From: Melanocharis versteri
Taxonomy: Eukaryota > Chordata > Aves > Passeriformes > Melanocharitidae
Assembly: GCA_013397845.1 (NCBI GenBank)
Contig: VZTG01005436.1
Span: forward strand, 2,599,638-2,663,637
Reading direction: 5' to 3'
DNA length: 64,000 bases
The translations under genes and the position numbers were made by a program. Shown here piece by piece: positions 1-13,200 of this stretch. Below the pieces are notes generated by a model. The model made no database searches, was not told the origin of the DNA, and was given only the letters and a program-made list of their open reading frames with translations. The stretch's first letter is position 1; each line of letters opens with the position of its first letter.

Positions 1-3000
1 TTTAAGGTGATTGCTTTGGCTGTTGCAAGTTGCTGATGACAGATCAGTAGCATATGGACTGTTAAAGTAATACACGGTGTGCTGTCACATTTATAAAATT
101 ATACAGAAGGGGGTTTGGGGTTTTTTTGTCACACACTTGATGTTCATGGGAAGTCTGATCTCTTATGAGTGTGTTGCATAGTTGTTTAAGATAGGGTTTG
201 TTTCACTGAATTGTGACTGTCTGAAATCTGGGTATCTAGTCCAAGGCTGTGATTTTGTGAACATCTGAGCTCTGTGGTGTGCCAGCTCTCCGCTCCTGAA
301 AGGAGAAAGGCTCGCTCCTCCTCCTGTCTGTTTACTTGGCTCTTTGTTCATTTCCCCTAGTCCGTACCAGCTGCCCACTTTCACTGATGACATCGCTTGC
401 TGGATTTTTCCATGAGCTCGTGTGACTCACTGACCTCACAGAAAAACCATTGAGTATCTTCTGCTTGTTTGAGTGTGTTGGCTTCTTGAGTTAAAACAGT
501 TCATGAAGGGGTCTGATGAATGACAAACACAGGAATGGGGATAAAGAAATGAGGAGTGGAACCTCCCGTTCCTGGCAACAGTGAGCTCTTGTGTTGGATT
601 ACACTTTTGCATTAGTTCATTATGTGGTCTTACTAAAGACTCTTGAGCAGGGATGAGAAGGGGGTGGTGTTTGAAGAGTTGCTTTCATGACGCTGTGCTT
701 TCCTTGAGTTTTTCACTCTTTCAGGCAAATAGCTCATTGTTTCAGAAGATCTTGGCTAATTCGATTAGAAAAAAAAGAAAGAGCAAATAAAGAGGTCTGT
801 AGTTGTGACAGAAGCAGGCAGAGGCATTAGACCATACACTGTGTGAAGAAGCTCTTTGATTTCCACAGATTTTACTCAGGATTTTACTGCTTGAGCAAAA
901 CCTAGCACAAGGCTAAATACTGTCAGCTTTTTCAACAGTAGTTGCAAAAAGCCCTTTCATGATGTGCAGCTACAAAGAGGAGAGATGTATAGTAGGTCAC
1001 TCAGCAATGTTTCTCTCTTTAGGAAAAGAAACAATTGGAGAAGTAAGGCAAAACAAAGGTGATTCTTGGAAATGTAATTGATTTACTTCACTTAGCTATT
1101 CTACAGTAAGTATTGCCATTTTACCTATAGAGTGTGCATTTCCTAGGTTTCAGGGCTCTGCACCAATACCTTTATATTTATACCTGTGGAAAATCATGTT
1201 AAGGTTTCATAGTATGAATTTGGGGCAACTGATACAAGTTTGCAGTTTGGTAGCTTGATAAAATTTAGCAAATAAGTAGGTGTAGAATTAAGTTTAGATA
1301 TGATGGTGGGTTTAGTTTCTTTAAAGTATGTTTTATGCTTCTCTACTTCTTGAACACATCTCCAAGAGAGAAAGAACCTAGTGTTCTTTTAAAGTATTTC
1401 TCAAAAATTATGGGCGTAGTCTTTGTGTTATTTTGAAGATTATTTAAGGCCTGTTCACTGACTGTGAGCAAGTACTGTTAGCCATTCGCACAGAGGAGAT
1501 TCTGGTTGGTAAAGTACTTGAAGTATTTGTATCCCTAAATGGTGTTGACTATTGACAGTTTACTGCCAGAAATGATTTTGTGATGTGAGGAAAAGAGCCC
1601 CAAAACAACAAAAAACTTTTTTGCATGTGAATAGGTTGAATATTACAAATTGCTCTTTGTGTTTTCGAGGAAAGAGCTCTCATGAAGTAATGAAATCTCT
1701 GTTGTCTGTTTCACAGTTGTCACCAGGAATGCAAATCACGACATTTGCCGCTAGATGTCCCTGCAAGCCAAAATAGTTTTGTTTCCTTAAATACAACTGT
1801 GGTTTTTGCAGTCTGGAGCATTGTTTTGTCAGCTGCAATTATCTCCCTCTCTTTTCTCCTTTTGTCTTTTTCATGAAATCTTCATGCATATGAATACACG
1901 GCCAGGTGTGTGTCTTGCTTTGTAATTTGTGCACTTCTTGATAGTAGCAAAAGCTGTGAGGAGAGAATATACTTCTCACCTGCAGCAGCTTGGAATAGAG
2001 AGTACAAAAGGCTGTGTTTCTGCTTACCTTTTGGCTGACATGCTCCCAGAAAATGTAGTGTTTTCTTGGTGTCTTTGACTTTATATCCATTATGCCACTT
2101 CAGAAATATTTCTTACTCAAGTAAGCAGCAGGATTCAGGCCCGGCTTTAAATGCTGTGTTCCTAATTTTGAGTTTTGGCTTACAGTTTGATAGTTACATT
2201 TAGTATCTGTAGCATATGAAAGCAAAGACTTGAGATGCCTGGTTGTTATTGTGGTTTTTTTGTTGTTGTTTTGGTTTGTTCTTTTTGTTTGTGTGGGGTT
2301 TTTTGTTTGTTTTTAATAAGTGATCACGTTAACCCTGTTGATAGGCTTAGAAATTCTTAGGGACGTGCTGTCTTGAATTTTCTCTGTGTACCAGAGCTTT
2401 CTGTCCTCTCACATGATTTATTGTCCTTAGCATCACTGACCTGTTCTCCTCATCCAGCTGTTGGTTTAACAATTGAAAGTGTCTTTATATTGAGTTTGAA
2501 AATTGCTGTTGTCCTTTGTTTCTCAACAGCCAACAAAATTCAGGGATGAAAAAGAGATTGTATTGATTAGAAGGTTCTTATGTCATTAATGTTTGAAATT
2601 GGTTGTGCATATAGGACAGTCGCAGAGGAGAATGTTCTTTATTCTGATTTCTTCCTCTTCATTTTCTCAGCAAATTTGGGTAAAGCAGGATACAAAGTTG
2701 CTGTTGTCACTTTGCCTAGACTAGTGTTATAAGTGGTAGTTTTTTTCTCTGACCTTTTCTCATTTTAGCAATGGAGGAAGAAAAAATGGAAAAGAAAGTC
2801 TTACATTTATGTTTTCTTGACATTATCATGTCTTAGTGGAATGAGTGTTTTTTTCCTGTATGGAAGACAGGTTTTCATCTTGCTTATAGTTCAGGGATTT
2901 ATAAAATCAAGTTGTGTCTCAGATATACCCATGAAAGAGTGCAGTGGTAGAAAACCTACCTGCAACTGTGCATGTAAAGAAGGTGAGGTATTTGTAGTTA

Positions 3001-3949
3001 TGGTAGAGATTTAACATTGTTTCTGTTTGTACAGAGGTGCACTTTGCACACTGCAGACATGGACTTCTTAGGCATCAGCCCAGCTATGCGAAAAGCTGAA
3101 ATGGCAGAGTAGGTGGTTTCAAAGCTTTGTAACTTCCCTAAAATTCAGTTACAGTCCTCCCTCCCCCAGATCCTGTAGAAGTGTCAGTAATGATCACATT
3201 AATACCTATGGCTTCAAATATCAAAAAGCACTAATGGGGCATATTAGAACACTTCCTCATTTCTCAGCAGCTCTTGATTTGCAGCTTTCCTCACACCAGT
3301 CTGATATTATCACATCTTGCAAAACTCTTTCTGGAAAGGTCACAAGAAACCACAAGATAAGCTTTGAAAATAAGGAAGTGACATACTTCAGGACTGAACT
3401 GTAGGCAGGTGTCTTCCAGCCTGTCCCTGATACCTTAACTCTTCTCCAGAGAGAGCTTGATAGGAATCCAATAGAGAATTACCTGCTTTTCTTCCAGCTG
3501 AAATACTGGTGTATTGATTAATACAATCTGTTAGGGCAGTGTGACAGACTTTGACTTTAAGAGTAGTAAGAAAAGCTGTGTGTCTGCTGCCTGTGGCCTC
3601 TGCTTGAACTCTGATTAACAAGGCATAATTAGGGCATCATAGCTGGAGTCTCAGTGTATAGCATAAGTAAAAATAACATTTCATGTAATCTGTCAGATAG
3701 TAGTGCTTGTTCTTATTTTGTATTGACTCAAATGACCTTCATGTTTAAGTGTATTCTATGCCCCTGGAAGGGCTATTACTTCTCAGGGTAGGCTGCATGA
3801 ACAGAGAAGAGTTGCACTTTCAGTAAAGGTTTCTAACTTGTGTTACAGCAGAACCAGGATTCCTCTGTACTTAAAGCAAAAGCAGTGTGTGAAACCTTTG
3901 AACTGTGAATGTACTTGAATGCTAATTACATGTCCTTGTATTTGTTCAG
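1..3949. other. CEP83 5' intron or upstream flank; no coding exon seen
   Basis: AT-rich sequence without a recognisable exon. A T/G-rich low-complexity run is at about 2250-2320. A possible small non-coding exon around 3035-3108 (gtacag before it, a gtaggt after it) is too weak to call. No CpG-rich promoter is visible, so the true CEP83 promoter probably lies to the left of the window. Confidence 0.6.
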
Positions 3950-4200
3950 GTGTCTTCGTCTTCTAAGATGTCAGCAGGAGTGGATGGTCTTGTAAATTAG
4001 TTGTACATCAATCTTGTCTTCTCCATACTAATCGTGAACAGTCATCATAAAATGGATGGTTTGGGCAACCTCCTTCCTCCCGTGGGTGAAAATGGTGATG
4101 CAGCTAATTCACAAGAAATACTAAAACTTTTGATGGATGAAAGAATGCGAAGTGAACTCCATAAAGCAAATTATCAAACTCTCAGGGCAGAACATCTAAG
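3950..4200 (+). CDS. CEP83: CEP83 first coding exon (5'UTR 3950-4051, CDS 4052-4200)
   Basis: An acceptor (tttgttcag) precedes 3950 and the donor is AAG|gtacat at 4201. It encodes residues 1-49 plus two bases of Arg50; 'HKANYQTLRAEH' matches the conserved N-terminus. The 5'UTR part carries a short upstream ORF. At least one further non-coding exon must lie upstream. The 5' boundary is less certain than the coding part. Confidence 0.88.
3968..4000 (+). promoter_or_regulatory. upstream ORF (11 codons with stop) in the CEP83 leader
   Basis: ATG with A at -3, ten sense codons, then TAG at 3998-4000, in the same frame as the CEP83 start 51 bases further on. If the leader is spliced as modelled, ribosomes meet this ATG first; reduced or regulated translation is an inference. 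Confidence 0.55.
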
Positions 4201-7200
4201 GTACATCAATTTAAACAAGTTTCTCTCTTTGAGTTGTTAAAAAGTGAAGCTAAATGTTGGAAGGGATTTATTTGTATGTGTGATGTGTGTTAGCTACTTC
4301 TGTGTGTAAGGACAGATTTGAATGTTGTGTTCGTATTATAAAAGAAACAATTCAAAGTACCTTAAGACATTGCAGATGATGTTTCTGCAGTACTTTTTAT
4401 GCTTGTAAATATGGGATAACTTTTCAGGAAGAGGATATTAATAGCTTAGTTCTTATTTGGTGTTTGTATGTTTGCTTCTGTGCATGAGTCTTTTGAGCTT
4501 TAAGATCTAATTTTAAAAGGTGAATATAAAGTAAATATGTGTTTTATCTTTCAGATTACAAGAGGATTATACCAAATCACAAGATGAACTGAAACAGCAG
4601 TTAGCTGAAAAACAGACTGTACATGACAAATTTCAGCAGCTTCTCGCTGACTTTCGAGAGCAGTTGCTGGCTAAAACACAGGAGCTGGAACAAGTGAAGC
4701 TGCAGGTGAGATAATTTACTGGAAGGACTTGGTATGTATTTTTATCCTGTAGTAGGGCCATGCATATTTTTCTGTTAATGCAGCATGCATATACCCAGCT
4801 TGGATACATTTCAGATACCTTGAACTTCACCCAATCCAAGTAATGGTTCTTCTCTAGAGTGACTGTGGGTTGAAATTACTGTTTCCTTGTTTAACTGAGT
4901 CATCCAAATCCTGTTGTTAGGTGCTGTGTAAGATTCTCAGTCTCTGTCTGTGCTTGCTGTGCTGTTAAGGGGAGAATCACCTGCCTTGGAGGGTAACTTA
5001 GGTGCTAAACCTGTTAGGATAAGTGACTGGAAAAATAGATATTTGTTTCTCTTTGTGATGACAGCTTTCTTCTTTCTTTATTTTTCTTAAAAAATCCCAA
5101 ACAAAAATCAAACAAAAAAACTCCTCAACATTTAAGATAATTTGAATGACACTCTGTGTAACAGCGTGTTTCCCTAAAGTAATGCAGGACATGTTCTTAG
5201 GAAACAAATATAGCTGCTAAACAAAGGATCCCAGACTCTGAATGGAGGAGGTGTGCCTCGGTACCATAACTAGAACTAGTTTCCAGGGACTTCAGGGTAT
5301 GGATAAGTGAACGAACAGTAGAATAAATTGGAACATGTCACAGTTGTGGATGTAATTTTTTGTTTTAAACTCTGACTTCTTGGTAGATAGTTTGCTGTGT
5401 GAACCATACCAAGAAATTTTAACAAAATACTGTACAGAATGGAGCTTAAGGCAAGGAATCTTTCCCGATGGTTTTTTTCATTCAAACCAGTACCCATGTA
5501 TCCATTGGAGAACGCGCATCTAATGCGTTTTGCAAATAATCGTTTGGTGTTGATCATTTTGATCTTTTGGGGTTGGTTCACTTACTGTTTAAGTTTTTCT
5601 AGACACTAATTCTTTATCTTTTAAGTGAGACTGCTTTTCCTTTCCCCATCCCCCACAAAGGAGTTAAATCTCTAGCAATTCAGCCTGAAATTTGTATTGC
5701 CTCTCCCGATAAATACCGACATTCTAAATGCTTCTGTTATCTTCACAGAATATTTTTAGTTCACTAATATGTTTTTTTGCTTCTGTAACTACTATTGAAA
5801 TATCTTTAGAGAAACATAGAAAATTAAGTAGCATTCCTAAAATAATATTTTAAATACTCTATTCCTGACTATGTGACCTATCACAGTGTAAATAACTTAA
5901 TATGACTAATTATTTGTGATACTTTTCTGTTTTAAGGTGCTAACTCCTCAAAAATTAGAACTGTTAAAAGCAAAAATGTATGAGGAATTGGAGTCTCCTA
6001 TGAGAGAGCGTTATCAGAAGCTAGAAAATGTAAGTCATAAGTATTGAAATTCTGTTTCATTTAGAGTAGTGATCGCTGCTTTATAGTTGTTGCTAAAACC
6101 TTAGGAAATTAAAACTGAAAGGGGAGCAAAGTATGACATTATTTGTCTGTTGTCCCAGGCAAGGAAGGTTGAAAATCATGGAAGAGAGAGGAGGCAGCAT
6201 TCAGTTCATCAAAGATAACTTGTGAAACAATAGGAACATTGCATGGACATTTGAAGGAAATAAATTTGAAAACTTTTAATTGATTTTTTTTTCGGTCTAA
6301 CTTAGGAAGTAGAAAAATACAGAACACTATATAACAAACTTCGCTACGAACATACCTTTCTAAAATCAGAATTTGAACATCAAAAGGAAGAACATGCACG
6401 TATTTTAGAAGAGAAGAAAATAAAATATGAGGCTGAGGTATGTAGAACATTATAGTAGTTTAGAAAGTATCTCTGACAAAGCTGCTTGAACATTGTGAAA
6501 CTGTTGGTACTTGAAGGGTTGTCAGTTTGACACCATTTCATTATGTTTGTTTCTGTTCTTAATTCTCGAAGCACTTCTGTGACTTAGCCTGAGGCTGCTT
6601 CTGTAGATTTGTTCAGTGATGGGTTGCAATATTATTTGTGCTATTGAAAGTGAGAATAACTTGCTTTCTGGTTAATGACTGCCGGTATGTTTGCTTAATG
6701 CTGTCTTTAATCACATTTGTGATGGAATTTGAGACATGATGCTGTTTTGAAATTAATAAATTATCTGAGTAACCAATGTAAGTTTAGACTTTAAATTACT
6801 TATGTGGCAACTTATCGAGTAAGATACTGTAAAGAGCAAATAAGGGTACATTTTGCAATGTACCTGTCATGATCCTAGTTTGGATCAAGATGGTGATAAT
6901 CAAAAGGATACTGAAAAGTTTGGTAACTTTATTTCAATTGTATTAGCTCTTGAAGAAACTATTCATTCATTTCTTTGGACTTTCAAAAGTGTATGTAGCT
7001 AAGTAAAGTACCAGCTTATTTATGTTTTAAATATATACAGCACTGTAAATGAGTTGCAGATGTCATTTGCATATCCATTTAAGTATTTGTCTGGAAGCAT
7101 ATATTCTAAGATGCCAGATTTGAATGTATTACTCCAAACATCAGACACAAATCAAAGCAATCATCACTTTCAAAATCAGTCCAAGTTTGCAAATGCAGTG

Positions 7201-10200
7201 CATTAAAAACAGAACAGTTGTCCTTCCTGGAGCTAAACCCACATGCTGCTTTACAGCCTGCCTCTCCCAGGGGCTTGTTGAGTTTGTGCTAGTCCTGCAG
7301 GTAATTAGCACACTTACACAGAATGAAACTACCTTGAGCCCAGGGCACAGTGTTGTGATCTGGTTTCTCTCAAATTCTTTTTAACATTCCATGTCATTTT
7401 GCACAAGGTGGCTATAAAATCCTAATTCCTAAATGATGGCTTGGGCATATCATGCAATTGAATCTCCTCATAAAAGGCATTTGGAGGGCTTTTGCTGCAG
7501 AAATCAAGTTTGTTCATTGAGAACACTGGTGAAACTTTTAAAAGGACTGCTGCAGATCAGAGTTTGGACTAGTCTCCAAATATGGAGAGAATTCTTACAT
7601 AGCTTTCTTTCTCACTCTTTTGCTCCCACTGTTATATTCAATCCTTGTAACTTATTTTGAAATATAACAATCTATGTATTTATATGTTTGTTAATTACAG
7701 TCTCCAGATTGGTTTGTACCTTTTGTACTACCTTGTAAGAGAGAGTTGGGGTTTTGTTGTTGTTATTGGGTTTTGGTTTGGGGGTTTTTTCGGGTTTTTT
7801 TGGTTTATTCTCTGTCGGGGCCCAGTCATGTTGGTTGTCTGGAGTTGGCAGATTTGAGTTCTGATGTAATTATAAAATAGTGGAATCATAAGGTAAGCTG
7901 GAAGAGACTCTTTCTAGTCCAAAATCCTGCTTAAAATATTGAAGTGTAATGAGATCAGGTTGCTTAGGACCATGCCCAGCCAAGTCTTGAACATCTGCAA
8001 GGATGGCAATTCCATAATTTTTCTGGCCAGACTCTTTCAGTATTTAACCATCTTCATGGTAAATGTTTTTCATAATACGTAATTGGAACTTCACATGTTC
8101 CAAATTGTGCCTGTTGCCTCTCTTCCCATCACTGTGCATCTTCTTCTCTTCTCTGAGCTGAGGCTTAGTTCTCTCAGCCTGTCCTTATATATCATGTTCC
8201 CCAAGCCTCTGAACACCTTAGTGGCCATCTGGACTTGACACAAACTCCGGATACCACTTTAACAGCACTGGAAGGGGGACAGATCATCACTTCCCTGGAT
8301 CTGCTAGTTATCCTTCTGCCAATCTGCCAGGCTTCAATTTGCCATCTTTGCCAGTGTGCTGACAAATGTTCAGCTTGTTGTCCACTAGGACCCTCAGATC
8401 CTTTTCCATGGATATCCTTCCTAGACAGTTGCTACTGGCCTGTACTCTTGCATTGGGTTACTCCATCCCCAATGCATGACTTGCTCTTTCTGTTGAGGAG
8501 GACCCAGTTCTGTCCATTCCTTCAGCTTGTCCAGATTCTTCTGGATAGCAGTTCTGCCTTCCTACGGATCAACCATTTCCCCCCAGTTTGGTGTCACACT
8601 CAAGCTTGCTGAAAGTGACTCCATGCCGTCATCCAGCTTGCTAATGAGGACATCAATCAGTATTGCACTCTGTAGTGTTCTGAAAAAGACCACACTAATT
8701 ACAGGCATTCAGGTAGTCTTGCTTTGAATTTCCTACTCTGAGCAAGAAAACAAATGCTAATGTAATTTCTTAATATTTTAAATGTCCACTGCTGCTCTTT
8801 TCTGAATTGTTAACTGCTGTAATTGTTGGTGCTTGATACCTAACCACCTTTTTATTTTTCCGATTAACAACTATCAGATTGCAAGACTGGATAAAGATAA
8901 GGAAGAACTCCATAATCAGCTGCTTAGCATTGATCCCACAAGGGACAGTAAACGTGTGGAGGCACTTTCTAGAGAAAAGGCACAACTGTGTCAGAAGTTA
9001 AAAGCCTTAGAAGCAGAAGTAGAAGAACTAAGAGCAGAAAGACACAACTGTGTTGTACAAGCAGAAAATGTTCAAAGAGTACAAGCACGACAGTTAGCTG
9101 AGATGCAGACCATGATGCGGTCTCTAGAGGTAAGACTTCCTTTTATTGTTTTTCCTTCCTGTTAAGTGTTATACTTGGTCTGACAGAACTGTCACTGAAG
9201 TCACTGATAATTTTGGCATTGATTCCACAATTTGAATTTGTACATTTCAGATTTAAAATCGAATTGTAGTTGACTGGGAGCCATGCACTGCCAGTTCAAC
9301 TTTGGAAAGTCTCTCAACTGAGAGATTATGCTGAATGATCTCCTTTCTAAACAAGCGAGTGGTATCTGTATTTGTAGTCGGTAAGAAGCTCATGTCAGCA
9401 CTTGCCACTTGGCTGGAGTTAGAAACCGTTATGTTAATAATCTGCTACAGTAAATTCTTTATTTTTTTCAAAAATGTCACATGATGCTCCTCTCTTTAAT
9501 CCTTTCCTTGTCTGTCATCTTTTTTGCTCACCTGTGCCTCTTCTTTCTCCAACACATTACTGCAGTTGTTTATTACTTGGCTGTTGCTCTCCCTGAAAGA
9601 AACTTTGGTATTTCTGGCCTGTTGTATATTTCCCAGGATTCCACTGTATTCCTCATCTGTGGCCCTCAAACCTTCTGTCAGGTCTTGCTGCCTCTCTAGG
9701 TAGTGAGCCTTTTCATCTAGATTCTTTGCACAGTTGCAGCATGCAGATGGATGGCTCATTTTCTTTTTTACTATTATCAGTGCTGTATACCGTAGTTACA
9801 AAATGCTCTGATCTCAACTTAAAAAATGCCGTAGTCTTCTTAGGCAACTTTAAAGACAGCCCTGCTGAAAGTAGAATTGTTCAGAAAAAGGAAGGTGAAA
9901 TCATATATTAGATTACCTTTTTGATATTCAGTAAAGATCAGGGTCTTGAGTCTATAATACAGTAATTGCATTTTACTTCCTCTCTGTGATGTTAATTCTT
10001 CCATCAGTATAACTGCATAGGCCAGCATATTACAGTTTTTTGAGCACCATTTGTAGTTACACTGTTTACAGCCCAGTAATTTACTGGTAAGCACACCTGC
10101 TGCCTCCTAACCAAGTCAGATTACCACCACCTCTTATGAAGGAGGATCGAAAATGTGTGTGATTCTGTGTAGGAGGTGTTAGTAAAAACAGTTGTGACTT

Positions 10201-13200
10201 TTGAGTAAAATTCAAGACCCTTGTTGTATTGGAATATATGGTTGAGCAAAGATGAATATTTACATATCATATTATATATTATAATGAGTCAGAAATATCT
10301 GAAAGCCCAGATCAATCAAACATTTCAAATGAGTAACAAGAGCCAACCCAGCTCCAAAAATCTTAAAAATACTTCCTTCATTCAAGGCAGAAAAGAAGTC
10401 TGCTGAACTACAGGCTGATCGAATTGAGAAGGAACTGCGGACAAGTCATGAGCAAAGCATTCTCTTAACTAGCAAACTTCACAAATCTGAACGAGAAGTC
10501 AATTCCTTAGCTGCTAAAGTAAGTACTTTTATGGTATCAGAAAAATATTTTTCACATCCTATTATGTTTTTCTATTTATATTTTGCACTAAGAATAAAGC
10601 AACAATGGCTTCTGCTGTGACTTAAAATAGGTATGGAAATTTTCCCTCAGTTTCAGTTGAAAGACCAAGAATATGTGACTTTACAGGAGAAATGTCATAC
10701 CTAAAAGTATCTCTAAAGATTGAGGTTATGTTCTTATTATTCCATCTTCTAGATCTTTTTTCTGAACAGAACAGGACTTGAAGAAGTATCTTTATATTCA
10801 TGTTTTTATTGCTCATGAGAACAGTCAGCCTTTAGAGCTTTAAGCTGATTGATTTTTTTTTTTCTGGTGGAGCTATGGCTTCTGGAGATCTTAAAAAGTA
10901 TCCTCTGAATGGGCTATGTTAGCTACAGGAAGCAAGCTGCATTGGAGTTACTTGTGGAGATTTAGGTAATATTAGAAGCAGGGTAGTCAGGTTAGCATAG
11001 CCTTTTTCTTGGGCTAATGCCAGCATAGCTTGTACAGAAACATTTTGGTACAGAATTGCATCATAGCATTTTAAGGAGATCATTGCCTTAAAATATATTT
11101 GAGTAACTTTGTTGGGTTGGCAGCAGATCTTTGAGGTTTTGTTCTATGTTTGTACGCTTTTCCTTTTTTTTTTTTTTTNNNNNNNNNNNNNNNNNNNNNN
11201 NNTTTTTTTTTTTTTTTGAGATCTTTTTATGGTGCATATTTATGAGTACTAAGTATTTCATTTTGGTCATTCACTTTAAAAAAGTTCTAATTTACCATAG
11301 GAATAGGATATAGCTAGACCACTATTAAAAGCCTCTTTATGTAATATGCGGTACTTGTTCCCCACGAATGCTAAATAGGAGGGGAAAACTTCTATTAAAT
11401 ATTTTTCAGTTGTCTCTCAGAATATATAGAAGATTGTTACAGTCTTTACTTTTTGTATCAACTGGTCTTCTCTGTTCCCCTCCAGAAATAGGATAAAATA
11501 AAATGTTCCAGTGATGTTCCTCAAAGGGAGGAAAACAGAAGCTTTACTATATTAACCTCCACCTGCTTCTGCTCCCACTCAAACTTATTCCTGAGCACAG
11601 GTGCATGTGTTTGTCCTCTGGATTTTCTGCCTTAAAAAAGTCACCTTAAATCTTTTCAAGTTGCCCTGAAATGTTATCAACTTAGTATATAAGCAACTAA
11701 ATCTTCCGTCTAGTTACTTAATAAGCTACTGTGTCATTCTTAACCTTTTGCCACTTGCATGTGCTAGCAGGTTGTAATTACATTTGTCATTGTGAATGGA
11801 TTTTCATTATAAGTGCTTTCCTCCAGATATTTAATTCTCATTGACCGTGTAATTACTGCATTCAAATGCCTAAACTATGGAAAGTTTCCGTGCAAGCAGT
11901 AATTTTCTTTGAGTTGATGTTCTTAAAGCTCCTACTTTTATGAGGCCATTTGATGTGTCTGTAGAGAAGTATTTGATTTAAAATGCACTTTAAAGCTATG
12001 AAGACCTGGATTTTGAGAAAGTAATGTAGCGCTCCAGGAGACATGGGGGACTATAAGTAGTTACCACATTGAAATTACCCAGGGAAGTAGTTGATATTCT
12101 GGCTTTGGATATCACTGTTTTGATTTACTTACGAAGATTAAATTTAATTTTATTTTAGCTTGACCCTGAGGTATCTTTAGTCAGAAGTGAAGTAAATATA
12201 TATAAATTTATTATAGTTAATTTGGTGTTGGTTTTTTCTAATTCATAGGTAAAAGAACTTAAACATTCACATAAGTTGGAAGTAACAAATATCAAACTGG
12301 AGGCAGCAAGAACAAAGAGTGAGATAGAAAGAGAGAGAAACAAGATTCAAAGTGAAATGGATGGTAAAGTATGAAATTATTTTGTAATTATTTCATCTGT
12401 TTACTTGTAGTTAGAATAATACAATTATTTTTTCTCTGAACACTCCCCAGCAGCCTTTACCTTCTACTTCTGGTCTAGGTCATAGATCTGACAATTCATT
12501 TGGTATTTGAAATAATTGTGTTGCTTCACTTGCTCTACTAGGTAAAGAAGAGTTGAGAGCAGTTTTTCATTTATGTAAATTAGTGCATTTGTGACACAAC
12601 TTGAGCATAATCTGTTTCAAATTATATACTTCATATGTTTTTTTTTTTTCTATTATTGCTAAATTCTAGAGTCTTTCACACTCTGCTTGAAACCTTAGCA
12701 TACCATAGGACTTCAGTGGTTTGGTTTTTTTCTGATTCTGTGTCTGTGGAATTGATACCAATTCCATAAGGCTGCCACATGAAACAAAGTATGGTACCTA
12801 GCTCATTCTTTGAAGGAAATAGGCATTGTTCTAAGATACCTGATGCAGCTGAGAATGTAGGCAACTTGAAATAGCTTTCTAGAGTAAAAAGGCCAAAACT
12901 TTCTAGTACTAGTTGTGTTTAAATCACCACACAGCTTTAAAGAGAACTGTCCTCACTGGTTGGCCATAGCCCCAAAATAGTACCTTTGTCTTCCTGAAAT
13001 CATTGTTTCCGTTCACTTGCTTTAATATTAAGTTCACTTAGAGCAGTGAAGAAGTGGTGTTTTCTGTATCGACAATGTAGTTACAGTATATTGCAAGCTA
13101 AAATGTTTGGCCGTATGAAATATGAAACTAAATACAGACAAGATTTAAGTTAAACTGAACTTACTGTGGAATTCCACTTGCATCACTAAATTAGCTAAAT

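Noticed and set aside
3035..3108. Possible non-coding or alternative first exon of CEP83 containing ATG GAC TTC
   Set aside because: Acceptor-like and donor-like sites are present, but its frame closes quickly and I have no homology to support it.
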